Shown here one piece after another: positions 38,247 to 51,418 of a stretch of DNA of 64,000 bases. The notes beneath the pieces were generated by a model. The model was given only the letters and a program-made list of their open reading frames with translations. It did no database searches and had not been told where the DNA came from. Both the position numbers and the translations under genes were made by a program. The stretch's first letter is position 1. Every line of letters starts with the position of its first letter. Source of the DNA: Sporodiniella umbellata. Its lineage: Eukaryota > Mucoromycota > Mucoromycetes > Mucorales > Rhizopodaceae. The stretch lies in contig JAIXMR010000024.1 in NCBI GenBank assembly GCA_025677835.1, positions 62,001 through 126,000 of the forward strand. Reading direction: 5' to 3'.

Positions 38247-40619
38247 AAAGACGCATAGCGTGGGTTTGAAGAAAGAAGCAAAACAAATAAGGATTGGCTT
38301 GAAAACTGTAAGTTTCGATACCAACCAAGTCTCGAATCTACAACAAATAAAAGTATTGTAGAGACGATCTAGCTACTGCCATCGTAACAGAAGACGTTGA
38401 AAACTCAGCCTCATTACTCCTATGGATTTTCAAAGATGTAAATATCACAGAGCTGTTTACATCAATAAATGTCAACCGATAGCTTGCTCTTTTTTATTGG
38501 ATCGCGTACACATGAGCTCTGTCTAGTACCTTTTTTTTTATGCAGTTCCCCAGATGTCAGTATCTTATTCGAGAGGTTCTTTTCAACTCTAACGAGCCAT
38601 TGGTTGAACAAATCGACTTCAAACAGGATACAATTGGTGGTATATATATGCGAAACAACTAATAACCTTCGGAGAGTACAACAGTGGTAAAAAAAAAAAA
38701 AAAAAAAAACGACTTGAGATTTCGGTGAAAACTGGACATCATTTTAATAAGACGCACAAACCGCTTATGGTGTCTATCAATACGACGTGTTTTGATCCCA
38801 CCAAGGACCAATTTCGCTTTAGTTTCCTGCATTTGGATTGACAAATAGCATTGTTTTTTTTTTCTTTCAATAAAAAAATATACATCAATTTTTGTAGTGG
38901 CGGTCAAAAGGCGCCTGAGAAGAGCAAGAAAAATAAAGAATGAGTATGTGCGAAGGAAAAAAGACTGTTAGTAACACTATGATATATATTTGATTATCGA
39001 AGCCAGTCTATGCCTAAATCCAGTTGGTGCAGAATGCACTATTTTTTTTACTTTTCAAAGATGATGTTTGTATCTTTTGTGTTGATTTGTCAATCTCTGT
39101 GGCGACGAACGTAGATTTTTAACTGCTACGAGCAAATAACAAAAAGCTTTAAAAAAAAATCTGGTCTTTTACGGTGTTTCAAGAAAATAGCTAAACGTAA
39201 ACATAAAACACAGTTTAAATACTAAAACCAACGCAACAATAATATATGCATTGAGCAAGTGCAACCGTTTACTACACACGAATCTGGGCTATATATATTT
39301 TTTGATTTATTGTATGCAAAACGCTTTTTGTTACTCTAAAGCAATTATGCGGTGATTACATTATTAATGGGTATATATATACTAGCAAAAGAATGGAGGA
39401 GAGTATTGTACCTTTTGATGTAATTCTGCTTCCCCTATCCGTTTAAAAACTTTATTAATTTGTGTGGTGGCAGTTGACAGAGAGAGAGAGAGAGAGGGAG
39501 AGTCAAAGGTGATCCTTCAGAGGGATTTTCAGACACTTGTTGCTGCGTTCTTTACAAGAACCTCAGCTTCTATCTTAAGTTTTCGGATGTATCGTCCATT
39601 ACAAAAACTGAGGTCCTTGATTGCCTACTGAGCGCCTTGAATTTCAAGTTGCACATGTTTACAATTAAAAGCCCTAATGTCTACAAACGGAGTTACTTTT
39701 GTTTTCAATTTAAGTTTTAAAAAAAACAAAGCAAGTTAGACAATCATCCGATACAATAATAGTGTGTTTCGTTGGCCCTTTTGAAGCTATCCAAATGGGG
39801 GGTTTTTTTTTTTTTTTTTTTTTTTTTTTGAGTATGTCCAGACTTGAAACAAAAAAAAATAATGCAAGCTATGACAAGATGTACTTGAAAATGTTTCATA
39901 AGAGCATGTGTATAGAGGATATTGTCTCTGGAGCTGAAAAAAAAAAAAGAATAGCTGAGAAGTAAGGCTTCAAAAACATTTTCGGTTTCAAGATAAAGTA
40001 TTTTGGGGAGGCCTCCTAAACAAAATAAAGTCTACTTCACAAGGTAAGCAACAGACTTGCCGTTATGTGTATACTTATGTACTATTATCGTAAGAATTAA
40101 CTGATATTAGAGGATTCAGCATAGTGCTAGATATTTACCAGTTGAAAGCATATTTAGAGAAGTCTTAAATAGTCTATATGTACCTAACCAGCTTTTATAT
40201 AGCTGTAGGTAATTCTAGATGGCATACAGACTGTGGCTCTAATAGCAGTCACGTGAGTAGAGCCCATAGTGTGAAAAGTTATTTTTGAAAACAGTGAACA
40301 CTAGTTTCAATCATAAGACGAGCTATATACAAAGCTTTTTTTTTTATCGCAAGAATTGCTTGGACCTACGATGGTTTCTATTTTTATCGATATTAGGTCA
40401 AATGTTTAATGATATCTTGAAAACAAATCCAAAAATAGTTTGAAGCCAAGCTTCAAGTAATTTTTATCTATTTTGTAACCAAGTGACATGAACTTTTTTT
40501 TTTCCTTTGTATTTTATACAGTGATTTTTTTTTTTTTTTTTTTTGCACTCAACTATTATTTTCCCTCTCCACATCCCCCCTTTTTTTTTTGTATCTTTTT
40601 CTTTTTCTTTTTTTGACAA
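36801..40619. other. Longest gene-poor region, with tandem repeat and coding relics
   Basis: About 3.8 kb without an intact gene. It holds a 17-base tandem repeat (37382-37449), a GA microsatellite near 39479-39496, long A/T tracts (about 38217-38243, 38690-38709, 39800-39829) and several short plus-strand frames around 38130-38660 that read like protein but are interrupted by stops and homopolymers. Confidence 0.6.
37382..37449. repeat. 17-base tandem repeat, four units
   Basis: Four adjacent units of 17 bases. Units 1 and 4 are identical (ATAATGTTATCTACAGA); units 2 and 3 differ at a few positions. The array lies in gene-free DNA with no spacers, so it is a minisatellite-like repeat and not a CRISPR. 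Confidence 0.9.
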
Positions 40620-41937
40620 ATGGTTGAAGGAAAGAAAGAGAAAACCAAAGACTACTCTTTGGGTTTGCATGGAGCCTGTACAAATGGCAATGTTGGTAAA
40701 GTGAACATCTTTATAATTTTTATAGGATGCTTAGCTGTATATATATATAGGTTTAGTGAAATTTGCTCTTGATCACGGGGCACCTATAGACTCTGTAGTC
40801 AATGGCTTTATGCCTCTTCAGTTAGCTTGTATAAGTGACAATCACGGTGCTGTAGTTCAGTATCTTATTGACCGAGGAGCAGATGTGAATGCTCAAAAGT
40901 AATAACAATTATAAAAAAAAAGTTGATGTTTAGTTCTAATGACTTTTTTTTGTGACCAAAGGTGGTCTAAAAAGCATAGTACAGACAAATCGCAAGCGGT
41001 TGCTGGAGCTACAGGGTCCACTGCACTTCATGTTGCCTGTGCCAATGGTTGTACAAAAATAGTTGATTTATTACTTCGAAACGGAGCAAAGATCGATGTG
41101 AAAGACAAATATGGGTCGCGACCGATTGATGTTGCAGCTGCCAAAAATAATTCAGAGATTGTAAGTTTATTAGAAACATTTGGGGCAATGCAAGAGATGA
41201 TGCAAGGTATTCAAGAGGTGGATATGAGCCGTGGGTCGCCTGAGACACCCCAGCGTCCAGTAGATCCTGTTTCTCGCGCAGAGCGATTTAGAAGACCGAG
41301 TTTGCCTTCTGTTTTTGAATCCAAAAAATTAGATATACCCGATCTTTCTACGCTACCTCCACCAAGACATAGTATAAACACCAGCCGACCGACAGCAGAA
41401 GAGTTGAAACGAGCTGACGACTGGTATAGTTACGGTGTAGTAAACCATTACGAAGATGAAAACTATCTGCAGTCGCTCGAGAGAAGAACCCACGGTATCA
41501 ACGGAGAGGGAGGCCGTACTTCGCTGGATGCCATGCGACCGAGTATGGATCTGGTACGTTGCAGCTCGGATCGTTTAAGGACTACTGCTATCAAGAATGC
41601 CATGGCAGCCAACCTTGAGGAAACAGATGATACCGACCCACGCCCTTCCTTCTGTGAAGACCAACGCCCGGACATCTTGCCACCCAGAAAAACGAGCTGG
41701 TGGAGCACTCATAGCAATGACAGTAGGAAATCAATGGAGGAAAGCAGTCGTCATAGAACTAGTCTTGACTTTACTCGCCCTAGTCTGGACGGTATACCCC
41801 AATTGGCCAAGAAAAGTATGGAGGCCTTATCACGTAAAAGTATAGATGTAGATGACTATGTAAATATAGATAACAAAAAATACACTAAAAATGGATTTCT
41901 TTCCAAATGGTGGTCTTCAAACAACAAAAAACAATAG
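40620..41937 (+). CDS. Ankyrin-repeat protein with phospho-motif-rich tail
   Basis: Three exons (40620-40695, 40751-40898, 40962-41937) give 399 codons. Residues ~12-140 hold ankyrin repeats (LGLHGACTNGNV, FMPLQLACISDNHGAV, TALHVACANGCTKIVDLLL, RPIDVAAAKNNSEIVSLLE). Ankyrin repeats bind partner proteins and give no enzyme activity. The C-terminal ~250 residues are low-complexity and contain at least seven copies of a basic-x-Ser-hydrophobic-acidic pattern (RTSLD, RPSMD, RTSLD, RPSLD, RKSME, KKSME, RKSID). These look like repeated sites for a basophilic kinase. A scaffold or signalling role is inference; I do not recognise a named orthologue. Confidence 0.88.
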
Positions 41938-41948
41938 ATTCTCTCTCT

Positions 41949-41951
<3 letters not shown>

Positions 41952-41986
<35 letters not shown>
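41952..41986. repeat. (AC)n microsatellite
   Basis: About 35 bases of uninterrupted AC, flanked on both sides by CT repeats, immediately after the stop codon of the ankyrin gene and so probably in its 3' UTR. Confidence 0.95.
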
Positions 41987-41987
<1 letters not shown>

Positions 41988-42325
41988 TCTCTCTCTTTTA
42001 CTGTACGAAAGCTCTTTTCTTTGTTTGATTTATAAATATATATCAATATATACCCTTTCCCCCCTCCATTGGTTTTTGTTTTGTCTAGCTTTTTTTTATT
42101 ATTATTATTGTTTTTATTGTTTTTATTGTTTGTTTGTTTTTTTTAAAAAAAAATCATTTTTGATTTATGGCGTGTATTCTTTTGCGTTAACAATAATAAT
42201 AATAATAAAGAAAAAAAAAGATGAGGAAGAGAATGAAAGAATATAGACGTATACACATATACACTTCTTTTGAAAGAAAAAAGAGAGAGAGAGAAGAAAA
42301 CGTAGTGAGGAAATAGGTCTGACAG

Positions 42326-43698
<1,373 letters not shown>

Positions 43699-44190
43699 TT
43701 TAAGCTTTATATGAAAACAAATAAAAGAAAGAAAAAAAAAAAAAGTTTCGTGAAAATCAAATATTTTCTAGTGACTGTTTTCATACGAAAAAGGCAATCT
43801 ATAAAAAAAAACATACTGTCGTGCTGTTTTAAAAAAAAAACTGTAATATCTTTACTATATCGTATGGAAATTGCTGTAGATTTTGCGTATCTTAAAGATT
43901 CAAAAATCTATCTCAATCATAGTCTGTTATAAGCATATACTGTCACAGTAACAAAAAAAAAAAAAAAAAAAAAAAAACGCGTAATACCAAGCCATAGTCC
44001 AAAAGGTGCTGAGGTAATGAATAGAAGATAAATCCTCTTACCTTTTAGAGTAATTCTATTTCTAAGATCTGAGTAAGCTGAAGTGTTTCACACGTCTAAA
44101 AAGTAAAATGACGAGAGAAAGAGATATAAAACCCCACTCTTTTTTTTTTTTTTTTTTTTTTTTTCTTTTTGTATATTTCAATTTGTTTTG
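43699..44190. other. Shared upstream region of divergent WDR5 and SSADH genes
   Basis: About 490 bases between two divergently oriented genes. It contains the probable WDR5 5' leader exon, an A tract near 43951-43977 and a T tract near 44141-44164. A minus-strand element ending CTAAAAG|GTAAGAG near 44040 looks like another leader-exon donor. Confidence 0.5.
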
Positions 44191-46048
44191 ATGTTAAAAT
44201 CTGCTATACAGACTTCTTATCTTAAAGCCTGTTTGAATCCTACACGCCAGCCTGTTATCAGAAAATTCAATATGTCTACTGGAAAAACAATTGTTACTCA
44301 TGTAGAATCCCCCAAGGTAAAGTATCTTGTCGAGGGCATCAGATGTCAATTTTGATTTGAATCTGTAGCTCAAAGACCCCAGTCTGCTCAAACACACTGC
44401 TTTCATCAACAATGAATGGACAAACAAGAACGTGAAAGAAACATTTGCTGTTTTGGGTATATTGAGATAGAAATGTTTTTGAGCACTTGTACTGATTGTG
44501 TTTGTGTAAAGACCCTGCGAACAGTAATGAAATCGGCCGATTACCTGATATGGGCACCTTAGAGACCAAGGGAGCTATTGATGCAGCCAGTGAGGCATTC
44601 AAGACATGGTCCACTACGACTGGAAAGGAACGTCATGATCTCTTGTTGAGATGGTATCGTGCTGTGATGGAAAATCAGGAGGATTTAGCTAAAATCTTGA
44701 CCTGGGAAAACGGCAAGACCTTGACAGAAGCCAAAGGAGAAGTCGTCTATGGTGGTTCTTTCCTTGAATGGTTTGGTGAAGAAGCTGTTCGTACCTACGG
44801 TACTGTGATTCCTTCGCATCTTGCTAATCAGCGTTTTATTACAATCCGACAACCTGTCGGTGTCGTTGGAATCATCACCCCTTGGAGTAAGTAGTCGCAG
44901 TTGCTGTGATAGAATCCATACTCACCCTAGTGCATACAGATTTCCCAATTGCGATGATAACACGTAAAGTGGGCGCTGCTTTAGCCGCTGGTTGTACATG
45001 TGTGATTAAGCCTGGTGCAGAGACCCCTTACTCTGCTCTGGCTTTATGTGAACTTGCTCAAAGAGTGGGTATTCCCGCAGGTGTAGTGAATGTAGTAACT
45101 ACTCAGAAGCATGTGTCAGATGTAGGCAAGGAGCTGTGTACCAATCCTACCGTCAAAAAGATTTCATTTACGGGCTCGGTAGGTCTTTTTCAAACAAAAC
45201 CATGCTTATTTATTTCCCATTTTACTGCAGACAGCTGTAGGTAAAACCATCATGTCCCAATCCTCTGGTACGATGAAGAAGGTGTCTATGGAATTGGGTG
45301 GTAATGCTGCTTTTATTGTGTTTGACGATGCCGATTTAGAGCCCGCCGTAGATGGTAAGAAAATGGTTCTATAGACCCGATCTTTTCTGACCCTCCTCCT
45401 CCTTTTTTTTTTTTTTTTTTGGTGATAGCCATTATTGCCTGCAAGTTCAGAGGTACAGGACAGACATGTGTATCTGCCAACCGCATCTACGTTCAGAAAG
45501 GAATTTATCCTAGACTATCAAAACTTTTGAAAGAAAAAGTCAGCGAATTCCAAATTGGTCACGGACTTCATAGTGACTCCACTCATGGTCCCCTCATCAA
45601 CGAGAAAGGCGTGGAGAAAGTAAAGCAACATGTCGAAGACGCTGTTAGCAAAGGTGCCCAAGTGCTGATAGGAGGAAAGCATGTGGGTGGCTGCTTCTTT
45701 GAGCCCACTATCTTGACGCAAATGAACAAAAAGATGGCGATCCACAACGAAGAAACCTTCGGGCCTGTCGCTGCTCTCTTTGAATTTGAAACAGAAGACC
45801 AAGTGGTTCAGCTTGCTAACGATAGCCCATTCGGCCTGGCGAGTTATTTCTTTTCACGTGACGTTGGTCGCTGTTGGAGAGTCTCCGAACGCCTCGAATC
45901 TGGTATGGTGGGCGTAAACACAGGCATCATTTCAAACTGCTATGTTCCATTTGGCGGCGTCAAAGAAAGTGGTGTGGGTAGAGAAGGTTCCCAATTTGGT
46001 ATTGATGACTACACAAATATCAAATATATCAACATGGGTGGCATTTAA
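44191..46048 (+). CDS. Succinate-semialdehyde dehydrogenase (NAD(P)+)
   Basis: Six exons (44191-44316, 44369-44456, 44512-44886, 44940-45178, 45231-45354, 45429-46048) close to 523 codons. The enzyme oxidises succinate semialdehyde to succinate, the last step of GABA breakdown. Aldehyde-dehydrogenase signatures are PWNFPIAMI with the conserved Asn, the catalytic general base Glu297 in MELGGNAAF and the nucleophile Cys331 in [22 protein letters not shown] and ESGVGREGS are typical of the SSADH branch. The first ~28 residues are basic with Ser/Thr and few acids (mitochondrial-signal-like), and a second in-frame Met at MSTGK could make a cytosolic form. No catalytic residue is missing. Related substrates such as glutarate semialdehyde cannot be excluded. 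Confidence 0.93.
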
Positions 46049-46255
46049 CCCTCTTGTTTTGTTAATAAATCAAAGTGTTTTGTATACAGTTTAGATTATT
46101 TTTTTTTTTTTTTTTTTTTTTGTCAGTGCAACGTAATCGGCATTCAAAATGGTCTGTTGAACATGCATCATTCAGTCTCTTTCTCCTACACTTTTTCTCT
46201 TTTTTTTTTCTAATTTCAATAATATTAACAACCACCAAAAAAAAAAACCTTCCTA

Positions 46256-47313
46256 ATGTCGCTTATTTATGGTTTAGTTGCTAAAGGGTCTACTATTCTG
46301 GCCGAACATATGAATAGCAGCGGAAACTTTGCTACGGGTATAGTGACTCGTTGTATGTTAAACCACCTAATCTCTTTTATTAGTTACCCAAGCCATTCTT
46401 GAAAAGATTCCGCCCAACAACTCCAAACTCACTTATGTTTACGACAGGTAAAAGAAAAAGCAAATGTAACCTGTCTAATGTTTTTTTTTTTTTTTTTCAG
46501 ATACTTGTTTCATTATATCTGTGAAGACGGTATTACCTATATGTGTATGGCAGACGATTCTTTTGGACGCCGTATTCCTTTCATATTCCTTCAAGACCTA
46601 AAAGACAAGTTCTTGTCTACATTCGGTAAACAGCGAGCCCTTGAGGCTCCACCCTATGGATTAAATGAGTTTTCTCGTGTGATCGAAAAACAGATGGTAA
46701 AGTACCTTGACCAAAAAAAAACCTCTCTAAACATTTCTCAGGAATACTTTTCTACCAATCCAAATGCAGATCGATTGAAACAGGTTCACGGAGAAATCGA
46801 GCAAGTAAAAGACGTCATGGTTCATAATATTGAGAGAGTTTTGGAGAGAGGCGAGCGTATTGAGTTGTTGGTAGACAAAACGGATAACTTGAACCAACAG
46901 GCATTTGCTTTTAAGAAAAGAAGTACTCAACTCAAGGTAACTCAAAAAAAAAAAAAAAAATGGCAAGGCCAATCAAAGGCTAAAATGGGTTCTATATAGC
47001 GGGCTATGTGGTGGAAGAATACAAAGATCGTCGCTTTGATCATTGTTGTTTGTTTTGTAAGTATAAAACTCTTGAAAAAAAAAAAGAAACGTATGTGTAT
47101 TTTTCGCCTTTTTCTCATCCTTGTTCTTTACGTTTTCATAACAACAGGTGATTGCATACTTCATTGCTACGTCTGTCTGTGGATTTCCAGGTAAGAAGTT
47201 GCCCTAAAACAAAAAAAAAAAATATCGTTGTTTTAAAAAGCAAAGCTCTGACTTATTCCCCCCCCCCTCTAGTTTTCCAATCGTGCAGATCTTCTAATAC
47301 TCCTCCATCTTAA
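46256..47313 (+). CDS. VAMP7-like longin R-SNARE
   Basis: Seven exons (46256-46352, 46384-46447, 46501-46696, 46742-46936, 47000-47056, 47148-47190, 47273-47313) close to 230 codons. Longin R-SNAREs sit on vesicles and pair with Q-SNAREs for fusion with late endosomes, vacuole or plasma membrane. An N-terminal longin domain (about 1-115, MSLIYGLVAKG ... FIFLQDLKDKF) is followed by the SNARE motif (about 125-190) with the zero-layer arginine at 155 in VLERGERIEL. WW-K-containing juxtamembrane sequence and one C-terminal transmembrane helix (about 196-215) follow, then a Cys-containing lumenal tail. Length and layout match VAMP7. Intron 3 (46697-46741) is 45 bases with no in-frame stop, so its retention would insert 15 residues between longin and SNARE parts. 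Confidence 0.94.
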
Positions 47314-47497
47314 CTATATCCCCCACTGCTTTTCGCAAAATCACTCTCATTAAAAAAATATTTAATATATATATCTACATATATATATATTTTCGCTTTG
47401 TTTTGGGGATGTCTTTTTTTCTTTAATATCTAAAAGTACAAGAGGATGTGAAAAATGTGTGAATGTATATAGTGCGTGTGTGTATTTTTTTTTTTCT

Positions 47498-48176
47498 TTA
47501 TGATGGTGGCGAGTGTTTATCTGCTTCTTTGGCTGCCTCTCTTGCTGTTGCCTCCTTTGCTGCTGCTTCTTTTGCCGTTGCCTCTTTAGCTGCTGCTTCT
47601 GCTGCTTCCTCTGCTGCTTTTTCCTTTAGTTCTTGAACCCTTTCCATTTCGATACGTTCCTTTGCTCTCACTACTTTGGATTGTATATAAAAAGATCCTC
47701 CTTTACCAGGATCGTTTGCGTTGAACAAATGTTCATAGCTCTAAATCCAAAAAAAAATTTTAAATTAGAAAAAAAAAAATAAAGCTTTTTGAAATCATAC
47801 TTTGGTGATTTTCGTGAGGTCAGCTTCTTTTGTTACATTTAAAATCTGACAAGCTTCTTCCATGGAAAGACCTGATTTACGAGTCAAGGCGTCCAACACT
47901 GCTTCTTTTGTACCGGTTCTTCCTCCCCCAGAAGCTGGGTTACCACCGTTTTTGGCAGCGTCTTTCTAGGCTTTTAACATATTTCTCAACCAAAAAAAAA
48001 AAAAAAAAAAAAAAAAAAACTTACTAGCGGCAGCCTGTTTGTAGGCAGCCACAAAAGCTCGAGTAACGACAGATCCAAGCGAAATGACAATTTGTGCAAT
48101 GATTCTGCCAGACTGATTGTGTGTTATTTATTTAAAACAGAATGAGACAATGATTTTTCTTTTGGGGTCATACCAT
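47498..48176 (-). CDS. PAM16: Pam16/Tim16, presequence translocase motor subunit
   Basis: Four exons (48174-48176, 48025-48112, 47801-47961, 47498-47740) join to 164 codons. Pam16 is the J-like partner of Pam18/Tim14 in the TIM23 import motor on the matrix side of the inner membrane; it lacks the HPD motif and tunes Hsp70 activity. The protein starts [20 protein letters not shown], then AAAx[27 protein letters not shown] and the J-like core [20 protein letters not shown] with the DKE/HPD position occupied by NDP. The C-terminus has an extended Ala/Glu/Lys repeat tail (about 120-160, [10 protein letters not shown]) longer than in yeast. The first exon is the ATG alone, directly followed by the donor GTATGA. 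The exon 3 acceptor (AAAG|AC) is weak. Confidence 0.9.
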
Positions 48177-48245
48177 GCTTAATTTTTGTCAACCAATTTA
48201 GAAAAAAAAAAAAAAAAGAGAAAGAACCACAAGGCCCAGCCTTGT

Positions 48246-50267
48246 TTAGATCTTTTTGCCGGGATTTAAATACATGACAAATTGAGAGGCTGCTTGGTTA
48301 GCAGCTTCAAAGAAATCAATGAGAGAGGTAATCGAAGGATGTCCAACGATCCGACCTTGAATAGCTGTAACAAAATCGATTTTGTCAATTCTTTCATAAA
48401 AATCTTTTCCTAGAGGAAGCTGTAGAATCTTTTGTTCCAGCTCATCAAGAAAAAGAGAGGTATTTGACTGGAAACGCTCGATACGAGGTAAGGATTGGTC
48501 CCAAGTGACGTCGGACTGAATGAACTGTTTGAGATAGAAAACATGGTTTGCAATCGCGTCTGTTTCAAACAGGTAATGATGATAGTCTGACAAGATTTGA
48601 TAAAAACTCTTTTTGAACGTCTCTACCGCTAGTAACTGAAGGACAAGTGGGCGACGTGTCATGTTGCGGAGCAAACCAAACTGATCAATTGTATTCAAGA
48701 TGTTTTCAACATCCTCAGAGTCTTTTCCAGAAACTAAGGTACTTCCCATCGTTTGGTCCAGATCCGATGGTAACCATACCAATCTACCGTCCTGAGCCGG
48801 ATCTTGATAAAGAAGGTAATTATGAGCCGCGCCTAAATAACCATCGTTATGCCCTAGCAACAACTCAAGAGCGGTACTAAAAGAACTATACTTAGAACAA
48901 AACTTTTTTTTTTTTTTTTTTTTTGGTGGGTTTGTGTTATCAATACTTGCTTTTTCAAAAATACGGGCACATCAAAGATCTCATTCCATTTCTGTTCTAA
49001 TTCTTGCGTGGTTCCAGACCAAGTTTTTGTACTTTCAATAAATGAGATGAAATTGACAAGGGGCATCAGACTGGTATCGTTACCAGCTGGCTCTTGAAGT
49101 TTGTAGGTTGAGAGTTGAGTTCCTGGTTCCAAATAGTCTTCTTCACGAGAACCCAAATAGCCCAGATTGGCACCTAATTGAAGTTTGCCAGTTGCCATCG
49201 GATTTTCTTGCATCACTCCTTGGAATAATGCACCGTGTTTATATTCGCTATTGTCCTGACCAAAAGTTTTTTTAGTAAAAGGATTTTTGTAAGTATCTGC
49301 CATCAGATACAGTCCTTGAGGTTCTCCATTAATAAACAGACTAGATGTAGAAAATTAAAACTGAGTGACATATATATATATATATATATTGTATATAGAT
49401 TTACCGAACATAGGAGGAGCGTGCTGTAGGCACACGAGAAGCCTCCAGTATGTCATAGTATAATTTCTCTCGCATATAGCTAGGATCCGTAGCACACGAA
49501 CGAAGTTTAAAGCGTCGGAAACCTTCAAGCGCTTTACTGTCTGCTGCCTTGGCTATTTTTATGCTGTAAGAGAGTTTTTTGAATAGTCTTGAAGTCTTTC
49601 CACTCAGGGATATATGGGCCTTTTCGAAAAGATCGATTTGGTCAGAGCTATTAAAACAAATAAGTACCTAGGTACTGTTATCTTTTTTATTTACTTACCT
49701 AATACGCGAGATATTTGCTGTGACGGTAGCATCTTGTAAAAGATCCACATAGAGTTTTTTGAGACTGTCAGGGTTGGCGTGAATATGAAGTGCAGGTATT
49801 TCGTGTGTTGGATGTACATCTTCACCAGAATAATGGTAGGCTGTTTGAGAAGGAGTTTGAGTAAATTGGACGAGTGGTAACGTGTATGCACTAGACACGG
49901 CCGTATTAGGACGAGAAAACCAGTCAAGAGACGGTCCTTCATTCAAGACTCTATCAAAAGGCTCGCGCTCTATTTCTTGACCTTCTTTGTTAATCACTAC
50001 ATATTGATATGTGGTAGTTTCTAGAGGAATGGCGCCAGCGTAAATCAGCGAATCAGCTGATTGCGAATTATCTAAAAGGTATCGCTTGTCGTTGACCAAA
50101 ACTGCTAGCTGGATCGCGTCTAGATTTTGACTTGTTTCGTAACTGGGCAAATAAACCACCTGAAATTGAGTTTTAGTGTCCATAGCTTGTACCCAACACA
50201 TATAAAGTGCTAGAAGGAGACAGTAAATCATGTTTTTCTTGATAACCAAATAAGCAAAACTATCCAT
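48246..50267 (-). CDS. CotH-family secreted kinase-like protein
   Basis: Four exons (49699-50267, 49405-49647, 48947-49340, 48246-48890) close to 616 codons. The N-terminus has a signal-peptide-like hydrophobic run after a second Met at residue 13, with likely cleavage near residue 28, so the protein probably enters the secretory pathway. The CotH domain spans most of the protein, with KALEGFRRFKLRS, a FINGEPQGLYLMADTY strand and the kinase-like motifs GHNDGYLG (415-422, Asp418), Asn426 and DLD (445-447). CotH proteins are spore-coat kinases in Bacillus and expanded surface proteins in Mucorales, where some members act in host-cell attachment. The surface motif reported for invasin-type members is not apparent here. 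No C-terminal GPI signal is obvious. Substrate unknown. Confidence 0.9.
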
Positions 50268-51418
50268 GGTTTTGAACTTTTGGTAGAAAAAGAAAGGATA
50301 GAGAGAGTAAAAGAAAATGAAAAGAAGAAAGTGATAGGAAAGAAACAAAGATTGGAATGCATCCAAGATTTTGAAAAGAGAAAAAAAAAAAAAAAAAAAA
50401 AAGAGAGAAAATGTATGTATATATATCAATGAACATCTTTCCGTATAGCTTTTATATATTCTATATACAAATGAAAACTGGTTAAATTCTATAAAACAGC
50501 TGAAGGATATAACGTGCCGTACTTATTGTATTGTCTATTTCTGTATACAAAGTATCAATACAAACTTGTACAACACTAGAGAATTCTGGGTATATACGAA
50601 TTAAATTCAGGCGTACTTTTTTTTTTTTTTCTGTTTTCAGGTGGGCTAGGCAACACTTGCTAAAAAGAAAATGTTAAAGTCTTTGGAACCTGTATGTGAC
50701 TGGCCATACCAGACATACAACACCTGTATTATTTTATAAAGGCATATAAAGCAAGGAAAAATAACAGTCGATAGATTGAACTCTTTTCTCTTATTTTGTC
50801 ACTCTTTTTGCACTACAAGTATAGTGTGTTACTACTATAAAAACGCAATGCGATATATGTATCACGCTGACTCTTTTATTGTTGTTGTTATCATCATAGC
50901 ATAATTTATGCACTAAATTTTTCAATATAAAACAAAAAGCGACCTGCTAATATCAAAGCGCCTTAAATCGCACGCAGAATAATAGTAACAAGTGAAATAA
51001 AACAATAAATTAAACTACTTTATCTTTCAATTTCTCTGTAGTCTCTTTTTCTTCTTGCTTGGCTAAGTAATGTACAGGTTATCTTACAAATATCAAAAAC
51101 AACCAGCTCTAACTTATCAGAGTATACAAAAAAGGTCATTTAATACATTCCCCCTATTAGAAGAATATTTTTTTTATTTAGTCATTTTACTATACTAAAG
51201 ATAAAATCAAAGGCGCGCCAAAAAAGAAAAAAAAAAAAAAACAGAGAGTAGGCCTTTTTTCCTCCTTATATGGGTTTGTTATTCTAAGAATTTATTCTTC
51301 AATGTTTTTCTTTGAGCTAGGCTTGGAGATATATATATATATATATATATATATGAATGGTAATAAAAAATGAGAGTATTGTTTTATTTTGCTTTTTCGG
51401 TAGTCAAGGGCAGGGTTA
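50268..51418. other. Intergenic region, no gene seen
   Basis: About 1.15 kb between two minus-strand genes, with a (TA)n microsatellite near 51329-51354 just beyond the next stop codon side and several A tracts. Nothing coding seen. Confidence 0.6.
51329..51354. repeat. (TA)n microsatellite
   Basis: About 26 bases of alternating A and T in the 3' flank of the minus-strand gene at 51419-52225. Confidence 0.9.

Noticed and set aside
43985..43993. Alternative WDR5 start exon MetAla-Cys joined to 43603
   Set aside because: It needs a ~380-base intron spanning homopolymers and a second-choice acceptor; the split A|TG start with an 87-base intron fits this genome better.
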